Assembly (NCBI GenBank): GCA_022818135.1
Contig: JAFMSR010000017.1
Location: 38,982,392 to 39,046,391, forward strand
DNA: 64,000 nt
Direction: 5' to 3'
DNA from: Saxidomus purpurata
Taxonomy: Eukaryota > Mollusca > Bivalvia > Venerida > Veneridae
Positions 12,301-25,455 of the stretch are shown in pieces. The number at the start of each line of letters is the position of its first letter. The first letter of the stretch is position 1. The position numbers and the translations under genes are program-made. The notes under the pieces were generated by a model. The model was not told where the DNA came from and ran no database searches. It saw nothing but the letters and a program-made list of their open reading frames with translations.

Positions 12301-14863
12301 TACAATGTAAGTTCACGTTATAGCCATCGAATTGATATGAAAACAATCAAATAAGAGTACTGTTTTGTATTCTTACTCGTTAACCTTTCAAAATGCGGAT
12401 AAAATCTATACATGTCACCTTTTGATTCGTAACTTTTAGATAACAGAACATATTTTGCACAGTAGTGAAGTTAACAATGTAAATTGATAGCCTCACTTAA
12501 GAGTAAAAGAACAACAGTAATTATAAAGTTGTAAAACAATTGTATGTTCTACAGGGTAAGTTTAAACATTTTTGTGAGGATGCTTAACTTCGTTTCAACC
12601 AATTTGTTTCAAATCAAACGTAAATTCAAATTCTTCTAACCTGTTTTAACTACTCTACATCACTGGTTCGTGGATTCCTGACAAATAAGTACACCAATAG
12701 TTAGGATTGACGGGGAGTCTAACCTGCAGTCTTGGACTATGAAGAGAGACCGAAGGTAGAATAGGCTAAGTGTTGCCAAAACGAAGTCACTGAGTTGTGT
12801 GTCATTATCCTGTACATCATTAGAATGATAATAAAATTTAATTGTTTCACTAGAAATGAAATTTACCTTTCATGTATCTCAAATGTTCCCGTATGAATGT
12901 GTTCTCTCCATCATCATTGATGTGGACTAAGTTACCATTATGCTGCCTACAGTAATGCTGAAATAGTTACCACTTAGTACTAATACAGCATACATCGTAT
13001 AATAATAGACATGGTCATTATTATATGTATTAATTAACATATAGAAAATCTAAACTGCTTCAGAATTGTTTTTTGCAAATGATACATGGACAAAAATGGG
13101 TAGTTACATGGACAGCTACATCGATAATGGTGTGGTTAAGTAACATAAACCCCATTGGAATTAAGATTTTAACTTTCATGGGCAATCCTAGGTTTATACA
13201 CACTGCTATATGACATACATTTTACATCTCCATCTGTCTATTCTTGAATAAGTCATATTCTAAGTTACAATATCTTTTCTAGAATATGTCAGTTATAGTA
13301 CATGTAGTGGTGATACTGTAACCTTATTGAAATATTTATAAGCTATTTGAGATAAAAAGAACTTCGTTCAGGTAAATCTACGTTTTAACTAGTCTGTATT
13401 TGACTCTGTTATTAGTCATGTGTGTAACTATGCAACTGGTATTTGTAACTTATATATGTATATGTGTGTTTTAACCTGAATAAACATCAATCAGTCAATC
13501 AATCAACATCATTATGTTAGTACTCGACTTAAAGGACTTGATTTAATCATATCAGTACGTAGTGTTTAGAGGAATATTGAGTTTTAGTGGTTGGGATATT
13601 AATTTTTTGTAGTCAGGCGAACATTCAGATTTTACAGGATCAAAATAATTCAAGCTGACAACACTATTCTGATAAGACGAGATAGATATTTAGATTGCTC
13701 TTATATTACAATTTCATCATCTTGAATTTATTTAAGTACGTTTACTTTTTCATTATTCTGTTGTACATAAAATGTCCGAAAACGAGTTTATAACAATCAA
13801 AGTTCGATGACTTAATAAATTCATTTGTTAATTAACGCAATGGCTTTACTCTTGAATTTAAATGCTCAACTGCATTGCATCAGATTATTATGGCAAAACA
13901 ATCCCTTCATCCCGGAGGTTGCGGGTTCGAGCCCCACTGGGGTCACGACCGTACCTCCTCATATGACACCAGTACTGGTTCTTCCAGCAAGCGGACTCGA
14001 GAGTGACTCGAAAAGCTACAAGCTTTCTTCACTATCGAGCTAAAATAAATTAGTATAAACAATCCCTGTTGAAGTATTACAATTTCCATCTCATTTTTAA
14101 TCCTGAAATAGTTTCTACATTGTTATTTGGCAAGTTGACAAATGTTCTATAACAGTTTAATTACATTATATTTACATTCAGATAGCAGTTTAAAAGAAGA
14201 AGAAGAAGTATATGGACAAAATGTTTCATGTAATTACAATTTGGAACACGACTATAAAACACGACTATAGAACAAGAGATATTTATAAAATAGTTAAAAA
14301 ACTCACTTCAGCCGAAAAGAAAGACAGATTCTGATGACCAAACATATAACAAGAACTTCCGTATATTGTCCAGTAATCTGGGCACTCTTTTGCATCTTGA
14401 AATGAAATAACAAAAAAAAAAATGCCTCAATAGAATCAGAGTATCTGCGACAAAAACAGACAGAGAAATCTAAGAAACGCATGAAGAAATGTAAAGACTA
14501 ACGAAAGTAACGAACTAAAGAAATGAAGTTAGCAGTGCCAGAACTGAAAATAGGTCCTTCGACAGTTTGCTAATCCATTACAGACAACTGAAATTTGATA
14601 ATACAATCAATGGACAGCCTAACGGGACAAGTTTTACACCATGTTACTATTGTAATCGGTGTAAAAAATTACACTTGTCAAACATTCATTTCCATTTCTT
14701 TGACTTCTGCACCACTATCAATCAGGACATTTTGATAGCGGGTAAGCCTTATACTCTAGCTATACAACGTAACATCAAGACATTTTAAAATATGATAGGT
14801 ATATCTAAATAACGTACTTGCATATATTCCAAAGACAAATAAAACCGACAGTAATTCTTTCAT
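6349..14863 (-). CDS. Secreted C-type lectin, five exons
   Basis: Minus-strand exons: 14863-14818, 14395-14307, 12957-12867, 7253-7167, 6491-6349. All junctions are GT/AG and phases agree (1,0,1,1), giving 151 residues. Exon 1 encodes a signal peptide (MKELLSVLFVFGIYA). The rest is one C-type lectin domain: ECPDYW and GSSCYMF at the start, HYCRQHNGNLVHI, then WWIGLTDDD, YTDWTPGQPTN, EDCVEF, a WND tripeptide and PICERR at the end. The usual EPN/QPD sugar-selectivity tripeptide reads QPT, while the WND calcium motif is kept, so the specificity may be unusual. The stop used is the TAA at 6351-6349; a GTACGT donor-like sequence at 6358 could instead lead to a short extra exon. The fold is certain in kind; the transcript is inferred. 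Confidence 0.82.
7631..10928. repeat. Three tandem copies of a 1,097-bp unit
   Basis: Copies at 7631-8734, 8735-9831 and 9832-10928 lie inside the 5.6-kb intron 3 of the C-type lectin gene. Copies 1 and 2 differ mainly by a 7-base indel near 7785. Copy 3 matches them until about 10680 and then diverges, which suggests that the last segment is the ancestral one and that the array grew recently. Each unit has minus-strand open frames of 60-73 codons with hydrophobic stretches (for example MKIIIACLISVGCYVPAFQ at 7761, 8865 and 9962). I cannot assign them to a family or join them into a convincing gene. Confidence 0.85.
11570..12005 (+). mobile_element. Pearl-like tandem core plus (ACGC)n tail
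   Basis: About three units of roughly 150 bp, each with GTGAACATTTGTGYCAAGTT, a CTCCGGACAAAG-type box and GACCTTGACCTTAG, end in an ACGCACGCACG/CACA tetranucleotide run (11952-12000). This is the same layout as the element at 3.4-5.5 kb but with a different core. It lies in intron 3 of the C-type lectin gene. Confidence 0.55.
13895..14045 (+). repeat. tRNA-derived SINE fragment
   Basis: Contains a B-box-like GGTTCGAGCCCCACTGGGG after CATCCCGGAGGTTGCG, then a non-tRNA body (GTACCTCCTCATATGACACC and onward). There is no complete cloverleaf, so this is a retroposed SINE copy and not a tRNA gene. It lies in intron 2 of the C-type lectin gene. Confidence 0.55.
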
Positions 14864-15509
14864 GTTTAACAGCTTTTAATATAGGATTTAACTTTCAGAT
14901 ACATTAGCTATCTTGACACACAAGATAAAGGGAATACTACTGGCACATACTTATCTACTTTTACACTCTTTCTTTTACACATTATAACTTCCAGGTCACG
15001 GGTTGTTTTGGATTGTTATATGAAATTAATTATTTTAGTTTTTTCATCCATGATTGTTTTCATCTGAAAATTAATCGAAGTGAATAATTGGAAGCTATGA
15101 TTTCAGTTCTCAGTTGGGTTCTTTAAACTACTCTAGCGCTTACAAAATGCAAAATGGTAAACACTTATTATATTGAATATTACAATATAGACACAGTTAT
15201 GTCTTCTCAATAGGAAAGTATACATTTACAATTGCATTTTGACATGATATAATTACAGCATAGATTCCTATTAGTATTTTACACAACATTTATATCTTAG
15301 TAACTAACATGTTGTTTATTTTTCGAAGACAGATCATTCTAAGACATTGAATTATGTAATGTCTTTTGTGTTGTTATGGCAACTGAAATTTCTGAACACT
15401 CACGTACCATGGAAAAACTGTTTGTCTTAGCCATGCATGCTTTTCACGAAACATAAACATTTGAAAGCTGATCATTCACAGTTGTAAAAACTGTATAAAA
15501 CAAACAAAC

Positions 15510-15775
15510 AATAGCACAAGTAAAAATCTACCTAGCAAATTGAGAAAATATGTGGAAAATTTTGATGGCACCGATACATTACACGTTTATATTGGAATTT
15601 CAAAAGAGTTTGTATCGCCTAATAATGTGTTACACATGTAATCTAAAAAAATACAAAAAATACAGGAATTAATACTGGGGCCTCTTTATTCGATGATCCG
15701 TTCTAAAACATGTTAATTTCAGACATTTCGAATAATCTTGTTTTTTCACCAGTATCTGAGCGCGAGCAGCTTTAA
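15510..15775. mobile_element. MITE (copy 2, left end degraded)
   Basis: Right terminus GCGCGAGCAGCTTTAA with family interior (GTTTATATTGGAATTTCAAAAG) is present. The left inverted repeat cannot be recognised. Confidence 0.5.
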
Positions 15776-16427
15776 AATTATATTCTAATAAAAAATTAGA
15801 ACCAGTAGAAAATGAATTAGTTCGATGTCTAAAAATTAGTTTCCATCGACGAAACAGCCCTTAAACGTTTACATGTAGTAGAAATTAGTAGGAGACATCA
15901 ATCAATGACAATGGTTAAAAACTTTGATTGAAATGTTAATAATGCTATATAACAGATAATGTTTAGGATATAAGCAGAGCAACTGACACTCAGATAAGGT
16001 GAAAGATAGACAATACAAATATTTGTACATGAAAGGAAGGATCACCTGATACATAAACTTATATTTCAAAATACACTCTATGATTTTTTCCTGTACAGTC
16101 ATATACATCCGGGATTTAACATTAACTTATTAGAATACAGAGATGGTTGACGAGAAAATTGTAAGTCACTCCCAAATTTCTGTGGTTATATACGTTCCAT
16201 TTTAATTAACCTTTCGATCTAGTTGCAATCTGTTTATTCATTGGCTGCCATAATCCGTTGCGAGTATGATCAAAACTACCGAGAGTTGTTAATGTATGTT
16301 GTTATTACTTGCTACTACAATAGATGAAACACTTGAAGTTTTAAACAGAACTAATATTTGCATTTCTGTCTACCAGGATATTACTCTGGTAAAATTAATG
16401 ATACTGTATTTGCAGGTTCACAGTAAA

Positions 16428-19400
16428 ATGAGAGTGATTATATTGTTGTTCGTTTATCTTCCGAGCTTTTCCACTGGTAAGTAAGCATGTTTATACATAC
16501 ATCACTTGTTTTTGTTTAAGCAGCAAATAGAAAAGAGTTTAATATGAACATGCATCGAAACATGAAAAATGATTCAAGCTTTATCTAAAAAAGTAGCATT
16601 GAGAACAGATAAACGATAGATACCTTTCACAATATTCAATATAGAGGAGTTGAATTACATTTTGGAAAAGCAGAATACATGTATCTGTATTTGCACAAAA
16701 ATGCAAAATTATAATAAAAAGGCCGTTACATTTTTGGAAAGGTAATTCATAAGCTTTAAAATGATATGCAGCATAAGTAAGGCTAAGTCGGTATCAGCCT
16801 AACACCCCCTGGTACATTTGTATATCCGTAACAGAAAATTAATGTAATATTGGCTCGAAGAGTCTTTGTTCCTGCACTCATTCTACAAATATGTGGGACG
16901 ATCATTGTTTGTTTCGGCGAAAGATTAAGATATACAATATATACATGTATTTCACTGAATGTACATAAATTGATATTTTTCAAATCTATTTAAATTGACA
17001 GTAAGTGTATCGGGATAAAATCTAATATTCCGCCGGTAAACCAAAGACATATATGAAACCGATCAATATCGTTACTTTTAGACACGAATATATCAATTTT
17101 CACTGTAACCTAAATGGTATACGGCTTTAGAATTTAAATTTAAGGTCATATCTAAAACGGCTAATGTCTTATCATAGTTACAATTGTACACAATTAATCG
17201 TAAGTCTACCGTCATCGAATACAACAAATAATTACTGCTTTATAACTGAAAATTATCTATATCAATTTTGTCGACTTTAGGTTTTTCTTTCCTTTTTTAT
17301 TGTTAAAAGGTTTTTCTGTTATCAAAAGCTGGCGTGAAACAGCACTTTGCAACCGATACGGAATTTTCTTTAAGGGATACGTCCTTCCGAGTTCTACACA
17401 CAACAGTGATCCCCTATATTTTTCTGGAAAAACAGGAGATTTTCAATTCGGATTTTATTGGCAATGTGGTTAATGGTCAGACGCCATTTATTGCCATAAA
17501 CTCTCATATTTTAGTGGAGTGTTAGTCAAAAACCGAAGTACTATAAAAGGACTTATGCACATTTTCAGACATAGAAGGTAGAACAATTTTACACAGTTTT
17601 ACAAGAGCTGGTGAAAGAGAACATACTTATTAATACAATGTATTAAAATGTACTTTTAGTACAATTATAATGAAATTATTTGCTTCTTTCAGGACTGAGA
17701 TGTTTATACTGTACTGGCGTTGTAAAACCAGCCGACTGTGATACAGTTATAAAATGTGGAAGTCACGAAGTAAGTTATTAATATCAGATTTAGAATACAG
17801 ATTCCGTGGTAGAATTGTATAACGACTATTTGACAACAGAGGACTTCGAACACAACACACTTTGATTTCAACGTTCTGCAAATATTGGAATATCACAGCT
17901 ATTTATTTCCAGTTAATACATAAAAACAACACACTGAGCTCATTCAACTACGATCACATTTAACTTGGTATTTAAATGACAGTATTATGAGTTTTTCAAC
18001 TAACTCGTCTTTACAATGTAACTTACGTTTGCAGACCATTTTCCCCTTGACACCAATGTACGATCTTTCAAGGTTATGACAACAGTCGTAAAACAATTAC
18101 GGAATCATCTGTACCATTGAAATGCTCTGTTAGAATTGCTTATGAAAGCTTTGATTCGCTATGTGGCAAAATGTGTGCAGTTTGAAAATCTGGCGAAGGC
18201 CAAGATAGTATTTCCTCAAATATTTCTATCTAATTTTGATCATTCAAAAACAAAATCAAATGTACGTATGTTTGTATGTTAACAAGACTTTCGACGACAG
18301 TTCACTCGTAACCTGTCACATAAAACTTGCAAACAGCCCACAAATTTCAGTGTCTCTCAAATCCAATTAAAACATTTTCAGCAAGGTTGTTTCGGCACTT
18401 TGATTTGATTCGAATAACTTTTATTATTACATGAATGCTATTCGCCGTTTTAATTGGATTCGGACCGCTGCTTATATTTTTTCGAAATTTTGAATGGACG
18501 GTCCTATCAGATTATATTTCTATTTTTAGCACACTTGCGGAAACATCTAATTTACTACTTATTGCAAATATTACCATCATTTTGGAAAAAAGTATTTCTT
18601 TATTTATTTTAAATCGTTATATTTTAAAACTTCAACAATAAATTTAAAAGCTATCCAAACTAATAAGAATAGCTTAATCTATTCAATATTAGAAGTTGAC
18701 AGTATTTACACATAGATACGTGGATTTGAAAGCCTGTTTCCCTATACGGCTATAGAAAATGTTGACGTCAAATATTTCTTCTTGTCTCTTAAGATATACA
18801 AGTGGCAACATTTTCGAAGAAATTAATTCATTCTTTTCGATTGATGTAAATATCATGAACATACTATATACATTATCATCTGTAAATGATTTTGAAAGTT
18901 AATTCTTTTATTTAAAAGTAGTAAATTTTAGTGTTTTGGAATCACGTTTGACCCGTGAGCATTGTTTATAGAAAACTTATATTGGGAAGCCGAGTTCTGT
19001 TCCTTCCCAAATATCACTAGGTTCGAGCCGGATGTTTTATTTTTCAGCAATGTTATGTAGATGCTTACGTCAGTGCAAGTGGGAGTGTCAGATACGACCT
19101 AGGATGTCGTGACTCACAGGTAAGATAATAACACCGGAAGTACAGTTGAACCATCATTCAATAACACTTGAAGTACAGTTTAACCATCATACAATAACAC
19201 TTGAAGTACAGTTTAACCATCATACAATAACACTGGAAGCACAGTTGAACCATTATACAATAACACTGGAAGAACAGTTGAACCATCATACAATAACACT
19301 GGAAGTACAGTTGAACCATCGAACAATAACACTGGAAGCACAGTTGAACCATCATACAATAACACTGGAAGCACAGTTGAACCATCATACAATAACACGA

Positions 19401-22400
19401 GAAGCACAGTTGAACCATCATACAATAACACTGGAAGCACAGTTGAACCATCATACAAAAACACTGGAAACACAATTGAACCATCACACAATTATTTGTT
19501 TTAAAGATAATGTATTACTATATATATATTACCTTCCAGAAATAAAAAGTGAATCTAACATGTTCATGAGATGTGGACAAGGAAATCCCACCCGAGGGTT
19601 GAGATACGTTCAAAAACGAGGCTCTGCCCGAGTTTTTTGGACGTATCTCAACCTGATGGTGTTGGATTTCCTTATCCACAACTCAATGGACATGGTAGAT
19701 TTATTTTCTCACCGTTTAAATCGCATTTTCACACAAGTAAGAAGGAATTAGTGCAAATACAGGATGGGGATGAAAAAATGAAAATCAACTTTTTCTCGAA
19801 TTTTACTTCAAAACTGCTATAGATGGATAGAAAATGACCTAAGAAAATGAATATCAACAACCCTAAGTTTATTTAAAAAATAACAGTTTTACAGTCATTT
19901 TTCGATTTTTATGTCTGCTTACAATTAACGTAAAAATAGTCCGGCAGCGATGTGAGATAAGCGTAAATGCGCGGAAATATGTATCTCATAGGTGAGAAAA
20001 CACAGTTCACTAATGGGAGACAAATGAGAGAGTCATCACATTCCTTGTTTCCATTCGACCCCTCTTACGTCGCATTTCACGCTTAGAATCGTTTTGACTC
20101 ATATCGCTTATAAAATCTGGATGTTTTTAAATTAGTAGCTAAAAACAACAAACAGGCGTAGACAAATATTTGTTTAAACAAAATGTGATAATAAAATTTT
20201 TAACGATTGCTTGAAAAAAAAATCATGCAACCATTCAGCATTCATCTATCTTTGGTCAGTGTTGTGGAAAGTTATGTCGAACACATTACCAAGGTTTCTA
20301 ATATATCATTGAATAAATTATAGTTTTGTGGAGGAGCATCAAATACTACCAGACGTAATGTAGTTGATCAGTATAGGAAAGTGCAACTTGAAAATCTACA
20401 TCATGACTTTGATGTTAATACATCAGAATTTTCTGCCAACAGACGGTCACGTGGCTTTTTGGTGTGTAGTGAATGTTGCTCAGGGGATCTGTGCAGCAAT
20501 GATGGTTGTGGAAATACAGGTAAACATTTTACCATTCAATAGAACCTAATGCTTTAATGTATTTAAATATATATAACGACGTCTTTTGTTTATACTAAAA
20601 AAAACGCAAATTTAAATTAGGTATTGTGGCTGTTAGTCTGTAGTGCCGTAAATCTGATCGTTTGTCAATTCTTATGTACTATACTACGTATTGCACGTTT
20701 GTAAATATTTAAAAACACAACCAAATGAGGACGTTTGTTGCTATAAAACAACACAGAAAGTCTTAGACGTAACTTGTTCTGGCATTTGTTTTTGCTATTT
20801 TACTTACTGTAACATTATTAGAATAAAAATAGATCTAGGACACCGTTGATTGATTAAATGTTAACTGAAATAATTGGTATAGAACCTGGTTGTTTTTAAC
20901 GTTTCAGTCTTTCAAATTGGAAAGTATATACAATGTACATGTACCTAAAAAAAAACAATAATTATTAAATATGAAAGAGCAATCTCCGCATCAAGTATAA
21001 TTTCGCCCCGTTCAGTTATGGCTGATTAACCGTCAAACGAAAGAAATTCAGTGTCATCTTAAATATTTTCGCAATGGTACAACACGTTATTACTGCAATG
21101 TATTCTGCCATTATTTTACATCAGCGTTTCGGTGAAACTCTGCATTAAAATAACAATAAAAAGCTTGTTTTTTTTTTCCTTTTAAAGTTTTGTCACATAA
21201 TGGAAACAAATTTCTGTAGGCATGGTTCCTGGAGATCTAAAACAAATTAAGTCATCAAAAAGATCGATATTTTGAACCTTTTGTGCGCAATTTTGGAAAA
21301 ACTTACCATGATGATGACTTTAAGAAGTTCTTAGCGAACATGTAAAACAATACAAAAAAGATTGAATCAAGCCGAATTGCCTTCATAATTGTAACATGAC
21401 TTTACGTTAGCATATTCTGCCGGATACCGCTTAAAGCGCCGCTCTCAGATTTTGGTAAAAAAACAAATCTTCAAACGTATGTAAATAACGATTTTAGAAC
21501 ATATAGTCATATAAAAAGGCTCCAGTATAAATTCCTGCCACGTATGTCTCTAAATTTAAAAAAATACGCTACCAAATTCAAAAGCGTTGCAAACGCTTTT
21601 GAAATTTCAATATAAACATATAGTGTAGCGGTGCCGTGTAACCGACATTTTCAATCGATTCCAGGGGAATTCCTACCTAGATTTTTTCTTATGAAATTGA
21701 TTCTAGCCTTTAGTTTTATATTCAGGCATAGTTATGTAAATTTTTTTTTAAATATTTTTTTTCGACGGTAACTGAGAGCGAGCAGCTTTAACAGAAAGTA
21801 AACTTAAACTTGATAGGATATATTCTGCAAAGAGGACCAATTTGCTATAACTGTCCGTATCAACAGACGCCTGATGACTGCAGTAAAATAACCATGTGTG
21901 GACAAGATGAGGTTTGACCACTGTACTTACTATAATTATTTAATCACCCATTCCAAGTTAACCTTTCTCGCCCATAGAGTGTGTACATTATATCTTTGAT
22001 TGTATATATAATGTAGTCTTGTTCTCCTCGACACATATCGCTGTATTCATATAATATAAGACTGAAGATATTCTTCGTTGAACTTTTTTTACCTGTGCTA
22101 ACAAAAATATATAAGTAAATCAGCCGTGCATGAAGTGTATTCCAATGAGCTACAAGAATACCATTGATGCAAAGCATCAAAGGGCGCCGAAAATAGTTTT
22201 GTACATGTGTGGCGTTATATAGCTAAAAATTAGCTAAAATACTTTTTGATAAGCAATCATTATTAGTTTGATTTGAATGAAAATTTTTATGAATATTTGC
22301 AGAAAACATTTAAAATCATGGTGGTTTTAAAGCTGAAAAAAACGGAAGAAAAAATTATTTTAAAAAATTTGGGGTTTGGCCGGGATTCGAACTCCACTCG

Positions 22401-25400
22401 TAAAATTAGACGGTTATCAGCTTTACCCACTACACCACGGAGACTGACTTTAAAGCACGTGGTAAAAAAATAAGCTCATATTATAATTTTGCAAAGGCAG
22501 TGTCTAGAGAACCGGAACCGGTTCCCTAGACAGCGACCTTAGCGAACCGGAATCGGTTCTCTAGCCTATATCAGTCTATACACTAGCGAACCGGAATTGT
22601 TTTCCTGCATATATTACAGGTAATTGTGATAAGAAAATAGATTATTTAATAATTATAAAAGTGAAAACTTCCATTTAAACAAGAAAAATGTGGGATTATC
22701 AGTTTATTTGCATTAGTTTTCAATGTGTCGATTGTCGAATTGATCTCCTTCGCCTTCCGCACTTCCGGTTTTAATATGATGTCTATGTGTACGCTGGCGG
22801 AATGGTAGTCTACAGCAATGATCTACCATTTCGCGGTGAAGCACATGGGACAGGAGGATTAATAGTCGCCGGGTTGTTGCAGAAGTTACGCAGGTGGAAG
22901 CTGGCGAAGTTTGATGCATAGTCTTCATATATAGTCTTCATACAGATAGGTAAAAATGATATAGAAAAATTTAACAATCATCAGTTACTCCATGCCCTAC
23001 TTGATATAAGAAATGAATTCCGCAGCTGTGGTGTTCAGCACGTCGTATTTGAGGCCTCTTCCATTTGTCATCAACGTCGATACAAGTTATGCAGACGTCT
23101 TAACAAGACCTTTTGAAACTCCCACTTGACAAAATATGGTCACATGGTCCAGAGTTAATGAACAATGAAGTTATAGACAGACGTGATGGTGTGGTTAGAA
23201 GAGATGTTGACTTTAAGTTCACCGACAGCATCAGTCATGCCTTCCTGAACCAGAGGCTCGAAAACAGTCCTTTTCAGGGCTAAACTGACTTAATAGGGTC
23301 GGGCGGGCCATGATCAGAGCTCCTCGGACGGGCCAGGTGTCAGAGCGGCCTGGATGTGACATAATGAAAACGAAAAAAGCAAATGCTTTTTTTTTTTAGG
23401 TTTAATTATGTATATTTAGGTTTAATTATTTCTCTCTAGCATATATTACATAAAATCAAAAACATTTACAGAAAAATTGTGCTTTCTGTTTCAATGCTAT
23501 TCATTATGTTATAACTAAACGCTCTCCTTCGTCATTCTGTTATCTCTAATACTAATACTGCGTTAAGTCTTTCATGTTATAATTTTAGGAAGGATCTCTA
23601 AATATTCCTCTTCCGAATTACATATTTAATGATAACAATAATAATCAACATATGCATTGTTTATATAGCTGTATCAATAAACGTGCCGATAACAACACGC
23701 CAAATAATTCGTCCGAATATTAATTCCGGTTCGCTAAGGTCGCTGTCTAGGGAACCGATTCCGGTTCTCTAGACACTTCCTTTTGCAAAACCGATAGGGA
23801 AGGGGGGGGGTGTTTGGGGGGTTGGGTTTTGGGAGGGGAAAATTTTTTTTTTTTTTTTTTTTTTTTCTATTTTTAAAGATATGAAAAGGAACATTACAAT
23901 TAAACAATTACGTTTTAATGAAGGGAAATGTGTATAATCAATATTTTAATGTCTATTGCGTATTATTTTGGCATACAGTTAAAACCATTTTTCTTCGCAT
24001 TCTAATAACCGCTCCTAGCATGTACTTCCGGAAAAAGTATTCCATAATAGGCCACCGCCGTCATCGGCGGCGCCAAAAAGTACAGTTACTCTTTAAAGTC
24101 CCAGGACCACATTGACAAGTAGCTCTTACTTTACCGAGAAAAATGTCTTACCGGCGGAAATGACCTTTATTTGTACCAAAACTATTCATAACTTTTTAAA
24201 TCGATGTACATAAATATAGAGCAGTATTTTTTCAATGATATTGCAAAAAATAAGAAAGGCTTCCTGGCAACTCTTTTTTGTGAAAAAAGCGTCTTGAGTA
24301 CAAAGGAAATGAATATGACAACATTGTTTTAGAGTGAATAGAACACGGTTCTATCTTTATCCTATCAGTATATTTTAATTTTACAATATCAGTATATTCA
24401 AAAAGATCCTGAGATTTTATCGCTTAATAATCACAATGTTCACGCGGCTATCACAAGCACTGGTTTAATTCTATAAGACTAAATAAAAGCATATTGTTAT
24501 TAAACATTTTTCTTACAATTTATATGTTTTTGTATAATTTATATGTTGCCTAATCAAAAAAGTAACCAACCATAAATTTTCCGTCAAAGGACCATGTATA
24601 AAGAAAGAGCCGTGTACAATGAGCAGTCATTGCTTTTTGCGCTAACTAGTGACATTTTGTTTATGGGAAATCATTAAAAACTCATTGAGGCATGTATGCA
24701 GGTACAGTCTAATATCAAAAGTCCCTTTTAAAAGGATTAAAGTGACTTTATGCGCATTTTTTTTCAAGTAAAAATCCAGCTGCAAATGGTGTGTGTACAA
24801 AAGCGTAGAGGAAATAATAGCTTTTAACCCAATACACCAAACTCTTCCCGCTACCAGTATGAAAAAATAACTTTCCAAATATTGATTTTCTTATTTGACT
24901 GGGAGAGTCAATTTAAGAAAAGAACAACTGCATGCAGGAGTTGCTTCCCTTCCACTGCCGAAATCTGTACCAACATCAACAACAACACAATCAACTATCA
25001 TTATATCAGTCCGATTTTTTTATGTCTAAAGCACCAACTTTAAATACTAATGCGGCATACTCATTAATTCAACACATTTAAATGCACAGCAACTAAAAAT
25101 TGCTTTTATAAAACTGTCACCAAAAATACACTATGTGCAGTAAGATGCGCATAATGTCACTTTAACAATCTTTTGCTTTCTCGTGTATAGGTGTGTATGT
25201 TGCTGAAAACGGTCAACTCAATGACAAAGGAGATCCGATACACTTCAAAGTGTGAACATGATCAGGTATTCTTTCGCTTGCAGTTTTATTTCAAGGTGAT
25301 ATTGCTTAGGAACAAAAAAACAAAAATAATATCAAACAGGGAATGCCACATACCAAAAACGCAGCCTCCCCAAAACGAGCCCCATAGCACCCAGAAGTGC

Positions 25401-25419
25401 ACACCACCAACACACACGC

Positions 25420-25455
<36 letters not shown>

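Noticed and set aside
19146..19751. 201-codon frame with repeated NHHTITLE units
   Set aside because: It is the translation of a 33-bp minisatellite within an intron; open frames also exist on the other strand.
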